Part shown: positions 1 through 6,998 of the stretch, piece by piece
Numbering within the stretch: the first letter of the stretch is position 1
Layout of the letters: every line of letters begins with the position of its first letter
Assembly (NCBI GenBank): GCA_002400675.1
Contig: NVQY01000030.1
Coordinates: 3,709 to 18,797, forward strand
Length of the DNA: 15,089 nucleotides
Direction of reading: 5' to 3'
Source: Paracoccaceae bacterium
GTDB lineage: Bacteria; Pseudomonadota; Alphaproteobacteria; Rhodobacterales; Rhodobacteraceae
The notes under the pieces: model-generated
What the model saw: the letters and a program-made list of their open reading frames with translations, nothing else
What the model was told of the DNA's origin: nothing
Database searches by the model: none
Position numbers and translations under genes: made by a program

Positions 1-1
1 T

Positions 2-1918
2 CTGGGGCTGGGCACGGGCGAATGTGGCTCGGGCGTGTTGCAACTGGTTGATACCACAACTGGTTTACCGCAGATCACCGGGCGATACCTGAGTCAAAGT
101 CAGGGGCGTGACGCCCTTGGGGCCGGGGCGCGCGCGCTGTTTCTGGAAAGTGACGAACGCGGCGGCGCGTTAGAGGATCTGGCCCCAGAGGCGTTTGCCG
201 CGCTCAAGGCCCACGCCGCGCAGATGCGCGTAAAGCTGCGCGAGGAAATGCAGGTCGAATTTGTGATCGAAGGCGGCATGGTGCACCTTCTGGACGGGGT
301 GCGCGTGGCGCGCGGGTCACGCGCGGCGGTACGCATTGCCGTGCGGCTGGCCGAGGACGGCATCATCACTGAACAAGAGGCGGTGATGCGGATCGAGCCG
401 CATTCGCTGAATGAACTGCTGCACCGTCAGATTGGGCCAGATGCGGAACGTGACATCCTGGCTACTGGCATCGGTGCCAGCCCGGGTGCCGCGACCGGGC
501 GGATCGTGTTCACCGCCGCCGATGCTCAGGCCAGTGCGTCCCGCAGCGAACCCTGCGTGCTGGTGCGTCGTGAAACCTCACCCGAGGATATTCGCGGCAT
601 GCACGCGGCTGTGGCCGTTCTGACCGAACGTGGTGGCGTGACCAGCCACGCGGCGGTGATCGGGCGCGGCATGGGCTTGCCGTGCATTGTCGGCGTGTCC
701 TCGATGCGGTTCCAGACCCGCAAACGTCAGATCATCGCGCCCGATGGCCGGGTGCTGAAGGCGGGCGACGTTATCACCATCGACGGCACATCGGGGCAGG
801 TTCTGGCCGGGCAACCGGCGATGCAAGAGGCCGCGCTGGACGACGCATTCCAAACCCTGATGAGCTGGGCCGACGCCGCGCGCGACATCGGCATCCGCGC
901 CAATGCCGACACGCCCGCCGATGCGCTGACGGCGCGCAATTTCGACGCGCAGGGCATCGGGCTGTGCCGCACCGAACATATGTTCTTTGATCCCGGTCGT
1001 CTGACCGTGATGCGCGAAATGATCTTTGCCGAAACAAGTCAGGGCCGCGCGGCAGTGCTGGAACGGCTGTTGCCGATGCAACGCGAAGATTTCACCCAGT
1101 TGTTTTCGATCATGCAGGGCAAACCGGTCTGCATCCGCCTGTTCGACCCGCCCCTGCATGAATTCCTGCCCACCTCGCGGTCGGGCCAGCGCGAACTGGC
1201 TGAGGCCCTGAACCTGCCGGTCAGCGATGTGACCCGCCGGGTCGAGGCGATGGGTGAATACAATCCGATGCTGGGTCTGCGCGGCGTGCGCCTTGGTGTG
1301 ACTGTCCCCGAGATCTACGACATGCAGGCCCGCGCCATTTTTGAGGCCGCCCTTGAGGCCAGCACACCGGAAATCCCGGTGGTGCCGGAAATCATGATCC
1401 CGCTGGTCAGTGCGAAACGCGAAGTGGAACTGGTCAAGGCCCGCATTGATGCGGTCGCCGCGGCGGTGAAATCCGAATCCGGGCAGGATTTCGAGTTTCG
1501 CCTTGGGGTGATGGTGGAAACTCCGCGCGCGGCGCTGCGGGCGCATGAAATTGCGCCCCATTGCGCATTTCTCAGCTTTGGCACCAATGACCTCACGCAG
1601 ATGACCTATGGGCTGTCGCGCGACGACGCCGGGCGGTTCATGTCCGATTACGTGCGCCAGGGCGTGTTCCCCGAGGATCCGTTTCATGTGCTTGACACGG
1701 AAGGGGTAGGTGAGCTGCTGAAACTGGGGGCGGAACGGGGGCGTCGTGCGAACAAGGGAATCACCCTGTCGATCTGTGGCGAACATGGGGGAAATCCCGA
1801 ATCAATTGCCTTTTGCCGCGATGCCGGGTTCGACTATGTATCGTGTTCGCCGTTTCGCGTTCCCGTGGCCCGGTTGGCGGCGGCGCAATTGGCGATTTCC
1901 CACAAGATCGACACCTGA
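2..1918 (+). CDS. ppdK: Pyruvate phosphate dikinase family protein (C-terminal part, 5' cut by window edge)
   Basis: PPDK interconverts ATP + phosphate + pyruvate with AMP + PPi + PEP in the cytoplasm, using an ATP-grasp domain, a swivelling phosphohistidine domain and a PEP/pyruvate TIM barrel. The frame is open to the window edge, so the N-terminus is missing. Numbering from the GTG at position 35, the swivel motif GGVTSHAAVIGRGMG has the phosphorylatable His at 205. The barrel shows GIGLCRTEHMFF (308-318), RLFDPPLHEFLP (368-379), SFGTNDLTQMTYG (514-526) and SICGEHGG with the catalytic Cys at 581. The end, SCSPFRVPVARLAAAQ (603-618), is typical. The remnant of the ATP-grasp domain is atypical: the usual FTRNPSTG segment reads LQLVDTTTG, so the conserved ATP-contacting Arg is absent. 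The swivel and barrel assignment is very secure. True ATP-dependent dikinase activity is less so, and it may be a divergent PEP-binding paralogue. Confidence 0.9.
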   Translation: MGLGTGECGSGVLQLVDTTTGLPQITGRYLSQSQGRDALGAGARALFLESDERGGALEDLAPEAFAALKAHAAQMRVKLREEMQVEFVIEGGMVHLLDGVRVARGSRAAVRIAVRLAEDGIITEQEAVMRIEPHSLNELLHRQIGPDAERDILATGIGASPGAATGRIVFTAADAQASASRSEPCVLVRRETSPEDIRGMHAAVAVLTERGGVTSHAAVIGRGMGLPCIVGVSSMRFQTRKRQIIAPDGRVLKAGDVITIDGTSGQVLAGQPAMQEAALDDAFQTLMSWADAARDIGIRANADTPADALTARNFDAQGIGLCRTEHMFFDPGRLTVMREMIFAETSQGRAAVLERLLPMQREDFTQLFSIMQGKPVCIRLFDPPLHEFLPTSRSGQRELAEALNLPVSDVTRRVEAMGEYNPMLGLRGVRLGVTVPEIYDMQARAIFEAALEASTPEIPVVPEIMIPLVSAKREVELVKARIDAVAAAVKSESGQDFEFRLGVMVETPRAALRAHEIAPHCAFLSFGTNDLTQMTYGLSRDDAGRFMSDYVRQGVFPEDPFHVLDTEGVGELLKLGAERGRRANKGITLSICGEHGGNPESIAFCRDAGFDYVSCSPFRVPVARLAAAQLAISHKIDT

Positions 1919-2065
1919 ACGCGGGAAACAATCAATATGTGGTGGCTGGGCTGGCATTGATCCTAAGCCGGGAAATTGCCAACGACTTGAAATAACGGCA
2001 GGAATCTAGTTGCCATTTACCTTAAACTGGACCTTTGCCGTGGTTTGCGCTAAATCGCCGTGGAG

Positions 2066-2099
2066 GCCTGTCGTGTCAGGCGTTGGTACAGCTGTGCCA
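2066..2099 (+). promoter_or_regulatory. Two adjacent dyads in the leader of the cell wall hydrolase gene
   Basis: GCCTG (2066-2070) and CAGGC (2077-2081) form a 5-bp dyad with a 6-nt loop. Just after it, TGGTACAGCTGTGCCA (2084-2099) is a 16-bp near-palindrome with one mismatched pair, which would be a G-U pair in RNA. The second dyad ends a few bases before the GGGGGTGA ribosome binding site. It could be an operator or a structure affecting initiation. The rest of the 1919-2111 gap shows no convincing promoter or terminator. Confidence 0.25.
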
Positions 2100-2111
2100 T
2101 CTGGGGGTGAA

Positions 2112-2798
2112 ATGAAACGTTTTCTGGTCGTTGCCGCGGTCCTGCTGACTGCTTTGAGTCCGGTCCCGCTTGTCGCTGAACCATCTGACGGTGATGCGCT
2201 GCGGGGCACGCAAAATGCCAACCTGAATAGTGGGAAAAACGCCGGTCAAGGGGCCGACAACAATGTTGCAGGCCGGTATCTGAAAACCATCCTGTCCAAT
2301 GTGGGATTGCTGCGCAAACCCGAGCCGGTCAAAGTCAGTTTCAGCCGCGAATGGATCGAGAAACAGCCGCAGGCGACCGGCGATGAACAGTGGAGCTGTC
2401 TGTCGGAAGCCTTGTATTTCGAAGCGCGCGGCGAAACGGTCAAAGGACAGTTTGCGGTGGCCGAAGTGATCATGAACCGGGTCAACAGCCCCCGGTTTCC
2501 CGAAACACCGTGTGGGGTGATCAAACAGGGCACTGGGCGGAAATTCCAATGCCAGTTCACCTATACCTGTGATGGGCGAACCGACGCGATTTCCGAGAAA
2601 CAGGCCTATGAACGGGTGGCAAAAGTCGCCCGCGCAACACTGGACGAGGCCGAAGGGGTTGGCAGTCTGACGGATGGCGCGACGTATTATCATACGACCG
2701 CAGTGCGTCCGGTGTGGGCCCGGAAGTTCAAGAAGACGGCACAGATCGGCGTGCATTTGTTCTATCGCAAGAACTATAGAACGGCGCAGAGCGAGTAA
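2112..2798 (+). CDS. Exported cell wall hydrolase, SleB/CwlJ (Hydrolase_2) domain
   Basis: The 228-residue protein has a signal peptide (basic MKR, then a hydrophobic stretch to about residue 20, with a likely cut after LVA near 22) and a linker rich in Gly, Asn and Lys. A SleB-type hydrolase domain covers about 90-222. Visible family motifs are SEALYFEARGE (98-108, with the presumed catalytic Glu at 104), AEVIMNRV (117-124), CQFTYTCDG (147-155) and ATYYHTTAVRPVWA (190-203). SleB/CwlJ were defined in spore cortex lysis, but the domain is common in non-sporulating alphaproteobacteria, where it is thought to cut peptidoglycan in the periplasm. I chose the ATG at 2112 because it has a GGGGGTGA Shine-Dalgarno sequence and starts a proper signal peptide. 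The in-frame TTG at 2010 would bury that signal. No lipobox is seen. Confidence 0.88.
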   Translation: MKRFLVVAAVLLTALSPVPLVAEPSDGDALRGTQNANLNSGKNAGQGADNNVAGRYLKTILSNVGLLRKPEPVKVSFSREWIEKQPQATGDEQWSCLSEALYFEARGETVKGQFAVAEVIMNRVNSPRFPETPCGVIKQGTGRKFQCQFTYTCDGRTDAISEKQAYERVAKVARATLDEAEGVGSLTDGATYYHTTAVRPVWARKFKKTAQIGVHLFYRKNYRTAQSE

Positions 2799-2829
2799 GC
2801 TTGTTCACCGGGCACCCACTTTGAATGCA

Positions 2830-2883
2830 GGCGCGCGCCAAAAATTTTTAAGCAAAAATTTTGAGAAAATTCGCGAATTTTCT
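2830..2883. repeat. Run of abutting perfect palindromes, GC block then AT-rich blocks
   Basis: GGCGCGCGCC (2830-2839) abuts AAAAATTTTT (2840-2849). Then come AAGC, AAAAATTTT (2854-2862) and the 20-bp perfect palindrome centred at 2873/2874 (AGAAAATTCG and its complement, 2864-2883). The A/T tracts recur at roughly one to one and a half helical turns, which suggests intrinsically bent DNA, an UP-like element or a nucleoid-protein site. It lies between the hydrolase stop and the folB leader. The base composition is strikingly unlike the GC-rich surroundings. No binding protein can be named from sequence alone. Confidence 0.55.
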
Positions 2884-3067
2884 TGCCCCGGGATAGAGGG
2901 TGCCGCCAAGAAACCTCAAGGTTTCCCATGCCTGTGTCGTTTTGTATTGCTGGTACGCCGCGTGCGGGGCTGTTAGACAGGCACGCGTGCGCCACCTTGC
3001 GTCTGACCTTGTGCGAAACCACCCTGACTCCACTCTGCCCGAATCGACCCAGAAAGAAGCCCCGCTC
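2884..3067 (+). promoter_or_regulatory. Candidate structured leader of the folB-folP-glmM operon
   Basis: Hairpin 1 is GAAACC (2910-2915), loop TCAA, GGTTTC (2920-2925). Hairpin 2 is CGCGTGC (2959-2965) with GCACGCG (2981-2987), enclosing CTGT-TAG-ACAG (2970-2980) with a bulged GGGG. A second GAAACC at 3015-3020 could compete for GGTTTC. CAAGGT (2917-2922) can also pair with ACCTTG at 2994-2999 or 3006-3011. Mutually exclusive pairings of this kind suit a regulatory leader, but the transcription start is unknown. Bases 2947-2975 can instead be read as a promoter (TTGCTG-N17-CTGTTA). The sequence is open in frame with folB, so part of it could in principle be coding, though its residues look unlike FolB. 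Confidence 0.35.
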
Positions 3068-3988
3068 ATGAGTTCTGAAATCCGCCACGCATTTGCGCAT
3101 CCGTCCGAACGTGCTGCTGCCACCGAGTTGGCTGGTCCGCTGGACCGTATTTCCCTGCGCGACCATGTGGTCGAAGTGGAAATCGGTGCGTTTCAGGCCG
3201 AACGCGGCACCACCCAGCGCATTTGTTTCAATGTCGTGGTTGAAGTGCAGCCTTTGACCGGCCCGGTTGATGACGATGTTGACCGGATCCTCAGTTATGA
3301 CCGCGTGACCGAGGCGATCACTTTTGCGCTGGCCGAGGACCGTCTGAACCTGCTGGAAACACTGGCGGAACGGGTGGCGGATCGAATTCTGGCCGAACCG
3401 CAGGCGGTGCGCGCCTTTGTGCGGATCGAAAAACTGGATCGTGGCCCCGGTGCCCTTGGGGTCGAGATCGTGCGGGTCAGCGATCACGTCGCGCATGATC
3501 CTGTGGACGAAGATCGGCCACATCCGCGCCTGATGTACCTGTCAAATGCGGCGATTTCCTCTGCCAACCTGAGCCACTGGATCGACCAGATGGCACAACG
3601 CGCGCGGCCTTTGATCCTGTGCGTCGGGGCGTCGGATGCGGGTGCGCCGCAAACCGGGCACGCGATGACTCAGCGTCGTGTCGATCTGTTGGCGATTGAA
3701 CAGAACGCCTGGAAACTGGCGGCGCGCGATCCGCGCTGTGTGGTGGTGTCGACGCGGACCGAACTCGACTGGGCGATGAAGAACGGCCAAATTTCGGTCT
3801 GGGCCCCGTCCAAGATCGTGCTGGATGCGGTGGACGGACCGTCTGCGCGCCCCTCGGATGCGGTGGCGCTGGCGGCGTGGTTTGCCGCCACCTTCGAGGC
3901 AGGTGAGATGATGGTGATCGGGGCCGATTTACCGGAAGGTACTGATGTGCCGTTGCGTGCGGTGCCGGTGGCGCAGGTCACCCTTTGA
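3068..3988 (+). CDS. folB: Dihydroneopterin aldolase with C-terminal amino-acid-kinase-like domain
   Basis: FolB converts 7,8-dihydroneopterin to 6-hydroxymethyl-dihydropterin and glycolaldehyde in folate synthesis. Residues about 26-140 form the aldolase: EIGAFQAERG (38-47, with the substrate-anchoring Glu at 45), LSYDRV (75-80) and VRIEKLDRG (118-126, with the catalytic Lys at 122). At 306 residues it is over twice the usual length of about 120. Residues about 155-290 look like the amino acid kinase fold of the COG2054/MfnE type (RRVDLLAIEQNAWKLAARDP at 203-222, VWAPSKIVLDA at 244-254, SDAVALAAWFA at 263-273). The Gly-rich and Lys-containing phosphate-binding parts are not recognisable, so it may be a pseudokinase. 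I start at the ATG at 3068, which has AGAAAGAAG upstream. An in-frame GTG at 2900 would add 56 uncharacteristic residues. The stop overlaps the folP start. Confidence 0.88.
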   Translation: MSSEIRHAFAHPSERAAATELAGPLDRISLRDHVVEVEIGAFQAERGTTQRICFNVVVEVQPLTGPVDDDVDRILSYDRVTEAITFALAEDRLNLLETLAERVADRILAEPQAVRAFVRIEKLDRGPGALGVEIVRVSDHVAHDPVDEDRPHPRLMYLSNAAISSANLSHWIDQMAQRARPLILCVGASDAGAPQTGHAMTQRRVDLLAIEQNAWKLAARDPRCVVVSTRTELDWAMKNGQISVWAPSKIVLDAVDGPSARPSDAVALAAWFAATFEAGEMMVIGADLPEGTDVPLRAVPVAQVTL

Positions 3989-4998
3989 TCTATTACCGGC
4001 CGCTGGTTCAGCAGGGGCATGTGCGCCCGGATGGGGCCTGTGTTCTGGCGGGTGGCCCGCTGTGGTTTACCCATGTCGAGGCCCTGAGTCGCACAGAACC
4101 CGCCCGTGTTCTTGCCGCCTGTGACATCCCGCCCGCAGCACTTGACCGTCTGAGTGCGGCCCGCGCCTCGATCGCGGGGCTGGATATGGGCCAGCCGCAG
4201 ATCATGGGCATTCTCAACGTCACCCCCGACAGTTTTTCCGACGGCGGTCGTCACAATGCCCCCGAGGCCGCGATCAAGGCCGCGCTTGGCATGATCGGGC
4301 AGGGGGCCGGGATGATTGATATCGGCGGGGAATCCACCCGTCCCGGGGCGGCTTTGGTGCCGGACAGCGAGGAAGTTGCCCGCACGGTGCCGGTTATTGC
4401 CGGGCTTCGCAGGCAAACGGATGTGCCGCTGTCGATCGACACGCGCAAGGCCGCTGTGGCGCGCGCGGCGATTGAGGCCGGGGCCGGGTTGATCAATGAT
4501 GTCTCGGGGTTCACCTATGATCCTGCGCTGGCCCCGTTGGCGGCGCAATCGGGGCTGCCGGTTTGTGTGATGCATGCGCAAGGCGATCCGGCGACGATGC
4601 AGCAGGCCCCGCAGTACGATAACGTTTTGCTGGATGTTTACGACTTTCTTGAAACACAGGTAACGGCGCTGGAACGGGCCGGGATTGCCCGTGATCAGGT
4701 GGTGGTGGACCCCGGCATCGGGTTTGGTAAAACCACCGTGCATAACCTTGTTTTGCTACATAATATTTCCCTGTTCCACGGGCTGGGATGCGCCATTTTG
4801 CTGGGGGCTTCGCGCAAGCGGTTTATCGGTGAGGTCGGCAATGCTCCGCCCGCAGATGCACGCGCGCCGGGATCAATCGCGGTGGGGCTTGCGGCGCTGG
4901 GGCAAGGCGTGCAAATCCTGCGGGTACATGATGTGGCCGAGACAGCGCAGGCGATCCGGCTGTGGCAGGCCGTGTGGGATGAGGGAAACGATGCGTAA
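3985..4998 (+). CDS. folP: Dihydropteroate synthase
   Basis: FolP condenses 6-hydroxymethyl-dihydropterin pyrophosphate with p-aminobenzoate to give dihydropteroate; it is the sulfonamide target. The TIM-barrel core starts at about residue 70 and has [15 protein letters not shown] (74-88), GGESTRPG (114-121), SIDTRK (150-155), NDVSG (171-175), MHAQGDP (196-202), DPGIGFGKT (242-250), [10 protein letters not shown] (273-282) and RVHDV (313-317). The 337 residues include an N-terminal extension of about 55 compared with compact bacterial enzymes. The start is TTG at 3985, overlapping the folB TGA in a TTGA tetranucleotide with no obvious Shine-Dalgarno sequence, so translational coupling is likely. 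A shorter start at the in-frame ATG at 4186 would lie very close to the core. folK, which acts between FolB and FolP, is not in this window. Confidence 0.93.
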   Translation: MIYYRPLVQQGHVRPDGACVLAGGPLWFTHVEALSRTEPARVLAACDIPPAALDRLSAARASIAGLDMGQPQIMGILNVTPDSFSDGGRHNAPEAAIKAALGMIGQGAGMIDIGGESTRPGAALVPDSEEVARTVPVIAGLRRQTDVPLSIDTRKAAVARAAIEAGAGLINDVSGFTYDPALAPLAAQSGLPVCVMHAQGDPATMQQAPQYDNVLLDVYDFLETQVTALERAGIARDQVVVDPGIGFGKTTVHNLVLLHNISLFHGLGCAILLGASRKRFIGEVGNAPPADARAPGSIAVGLAALGQGVQILRVHDVAETAQAIRLWQAVWDEGNDA

Positions 4999-6337
4999 GC
5001 TTTTTGGAACCGATGGCGTGCGTGGCACCGCCAATATCGCGCCGATGACGGCGGAAACCGCGCTGAGGATCGGCGCGGCGGTGGGGCGTTATTTCCGCCG
5101 TGATGCGCGCGGTGTGCACCGGGTGGTGATTGGCAAGGACACGCGCCTGTCGGGCTATATGTTTGAACATGCGCTGACTGCCGGGCTGACCTCGACTGGC
5201 ATGAACGTATTGCTGTTGGGGCCGGTTCCGACGCCGGCGGTGGGGCTGATGACGCGGTCAATGCGCGCAGACCTTGGGGTGATGATTTCGGCCAGCCATA
5301 ACCCGGCCGAAGACAACGGCATCAAGTTCTTTGGCCCCGACGGCTTTAAACTGTCCGATCAGGCCGAGGCTGAGATCGAAGCGCTGGTCGAGGCCGGAGT
5401 AGAGCCGGCAAAGGCCAGCAATATCGGCAGTGCCAAACGGATCGACGACGCACGGTTCCGCTATGGCGAGCGGATCAAGTCGTCCTTGTCGCGTGAAACC
5501 AACCTGAATGGGCTGAAAGTGGTGATCGACTGCGCCAACGGTGCCGCCTGGAGCACCGCACCACAGGTTTTGTGGGAACTGGGGGCCGATGTGATCCCGG
5601 TCGGCGTCACGCCGGATGGGCATAACATCAACCGTGGCTGCGGCTCTACCCAACCGGGGACTGCGGCTGAAATGGTGGTGGCGCACGGGGCGGATGTGGG
5701 CATCTGCCTTGATGGCGACGCGGACCGGGTGGTGATCATCGACGAGACCGGCAAGGTCGGGGATGGTGACCAGTTGATGGCGTTGTTGGCGGATCGCTGG
5801 GCGGTCGAGGGCACGCTGAAGGGCGGGGCGCTGGTGGCCACGGTGATGTCCAATCTCGGGCTGGAGAGGTTCCTGCAAGGCAAGGGTCTGCGGCTGGAGC
5901 GCACTGCGGTCGGCGATCGCTATGTGGTCGAACGGATGCGCGCGGGGGGCTTTAACCTTGGCGGTGAGCAATCGGGCCATATCGTGATGACCGACCACGC
6001 GACCACCGGTGACGGGCTGATGGCGGGGTTGCATTTCCTGGCGGAAATGCTGCGCTCTGGCCAGCCGGCCAGCAAGCTGGTGCATCAGTTCGAAGCGGTC
6101 CCACAGTTGCTTAGGAATGTGCGGTTCGCCAACGGGCAGACCCCGTTGGATGCAAAGCCGGTACAGGATGCGATTGCCGGGGCCGAGGCGTCATTGGCCG
6201 CGACCGGTCGTTTGCTGATCCGTAAATCCGGTACCGAGCCGTTGATCAGGGTGATGGGTGAAAGCGAAGATGCCGATTTGTTGGCACAGGCCGTAGACAG
6301 CGTTGTCGTGGCGGTTGAAGGCGTGGTTTCCGCCTAA
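4991..6337 (+). CDS. glmM: Phosphoglucosamine mutase
   Basis: GlmM interconverts glucosamine-6-phosphate and glucosamine-1-phosphate on the route to UDP-GlcNAc for peptidoglycan and lipid A. The 448 residues match the usual length of about 445. All four alpha-phosphohexomutase signatures are present: FGTDGVRG (5-12), the active-site loop ISASHNP with phosphoserine Ser102, the metal-binding loop DGDADR (241-246), the sugar-binding loop GGEQSGH (324-330) and the phosphate-binding [11 protein letters not shown] (411-421). I start at the ATG at 4991, which has GAGGGA five bases upstream and begins MRKLFGTDG. It overlaps the last 8 bases of folP, so it sits in the same transcript with coupled translation. 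Its stop overlaps the convergent yqeY stop, leaving no room for a terminator between them. Confidence 0.96.
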   Translation: MRKLFGTDGVRGTANIAPMTAETALRIGAAVGRYFRRDARGVHRVVIGKDTRLSGYMFEHALTAGLTSTGMNVLLLGPVPTPAVGLMTRSMRADLGVMISASHNPAEDNGIKFFGPDGFKLSDQAEAEIEALVEAGVEPAKASNIGSAKRIDDARFRYGERIKSSLSRETNLNGLKVVIDCANGAAWSTAPQVLWELGADVIPVGVTPDGHNINRGCGSTQPGTAAEMVVAHGADVGICLDGDADRVVIIDETGKVGDGDQLMALLADRWAVEGTLKGGALVATVMSNLGLERFLQGKGLRLERTAVGDRYVVERMRAGGFNLGGEQSGHIVMTDHATTGDGLMAGLHFLAEMLRSGQPASKLVHQFEAVPQLLRNVRFANGQTPLDAKPVQDAIAGAEASLAATGRLLIRKSGTEPLIRVMGESEDADLLAQAVDSVVVAVEGVVSA

Positions 6338-6810
6338 CAGCCGCCAGACGCCGCGCAGAGCTGGTCCTTGACCATCGGCCCGACCTTGCCAAAATCCATC
6401 CGCCCGGTGTACTTGCCCTTGAGTTCGCCCATGACCTTGCCCATGTCGCGGATTGATCCCGCGCCGGTGCTTTCTACCGCTTTGCGGATCGCCTTGGCCA
6501 CCTCGTCCTGATCCAGCTGACGCGGCAGGAATTCTTTGATAACGGTGATTTCTTCTAGCTCGCGCTCGGCAAGGTCAAGGCGGCTGCCTTCCTCGTAGAC
6601 CCGCGCGCTTTCCTGTCGTTGCTTGGTCATCTTGCCAAGGATCGCCAGAATGTCGCCGTCGGTGACGGTTTCTTCGCGCTCGCTGCCACGGGCGGCGATT
6701 TCCTTGTCCTTGATTGCCGCATTGATCAGACGCAATGTCGCCAGCCGCGCCACGGCCTTGTCTTTCATCGCCTGTTTCAAGGCTTCGTTGATCGTCGTAC
6801 GCAAGTCCAT
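6334..6810 (-). CDS. GatB/YqeY domain protein
   Basis: This 158-residue protein of the YqeY family resembles the C-terminal tRNA-binding region of the GatB subunit of Asp/Glu-tRNA amidotransferase. The N-terminal [16 protein letters not shown] and [14 protein letters not shown] blocks, the central [19 protein letters not shown] and the C-terminal [19 protein letters not shown] with [13 protein letters not shown] are characteristic. The length equals that of the stand-alone family. No catalytic residues are known, and a role in tRNA amidation or quality control is only suggested by homology. I start at the ATG at 6810 because family members begin there and a GGGGATGG sequence lies upstream. 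The in-frame upstream codons (to 6984) would run through the promoter region. Its TAG stop overlaps glmM's TAA in the tetranucleotide CTAA. Confidence 0.93.
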   Translation of the reverse strand: MDLRTTINEALKQAMKDKAVARLATLRLINAAIKDKEIAARGSEREETVTDGDILAILGKMTKQRQESARVYEEGSRLDLAERELEEITVIKEFLPRQLDQDEVAKAIRKAVESTGAGSIRDMGKVMGELKGKYTGRMDFGKVGPMVKDQLCAASGGC

Positions 6811-6845
6811 CGTATCTATCCATCCCCATGGAGTATGAACGCCAG

Positions 6846-6874
6846 ACATTACCGAAAGATTGTCACTGGCACAA
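6846..6874 (-). promoter_or_regulatory. Candidate promoter of yqeY
   Basis: On the minus strand this reads TTGTGC-N17-TAATGT. It would place the transcription start near 6839, about 29 nt before the yqeY ATG. The spacing is ideal and the -10 is good; the -35 is moderate. It is back to back with the carA promoter. Confidence 0.45.
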
Positions 6875-6933
6875 CCGGGGTTGATAACGTGTAAGTCACT
6901 GAAAAATAACGATATGGCGAAAAATGGCCACTC

Positions 6934-6962
6934 TTGACCCGGTGCCGCCTTGCCCTTAGGTA
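6934..6962 (+). promoter_or_regulatory. Candidate promoter of carA
   Basis: TTGACC (6934-6939), a 17-bp spacer and TAGGTA (6957-6962) resemble the sigma-70 type promoters of alphaproteobacteria. Transcription would start near 6969 and give a leader of about 30 nt. I see no attenuator or arginine/pyrimidine operator that I can name. Confidence 0.5.
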
Positions 6963-6998
6963 TCCATAAATTTGTCTCCTGCATGAAAGAATCGCGCC

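Noticed and set aside
578..1786. 402-codon minus-strand open frame inside the PPDK-like gene
   Set aside because: High-GC shadow frame. The plus-strand frame carries all the conserved PPDK motifs.
2010..2111. Upstream TTG start for the cell wall hydrolase
   Set aside because: It would place 34 residues before a normal signal peptide; the ATG at 2112 has a strong Shine-Dalgarno sequence.
2884..3060. Small stable RNA such as SRP RNA or 6S RNA in the folB leader
   Set aside because: The conserved apical SRP sequence (GGAAGGAAGCAGCC type) and a long 6S-like rod are not present.
2900..3067. N-terminal extension of FolB from the in-frame GTG at 2900
   Set aside because: The 56 extra residues are Cys-rich and unlike FolB, and the stretch holds hairpins better explained as leader. 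The ATG at 3068 fits the family.
3670..4743. 357-codon minus-strand open frame across folB/folP
   Set aside because: Spans two well-supported plus-strand genes, is rich in His/Arg as expected for a shadow, and has no motif.
5258..6085. 275-codon minus-strand open frame inside glmM
   Set aside because: Shadow of glmM with no family features.
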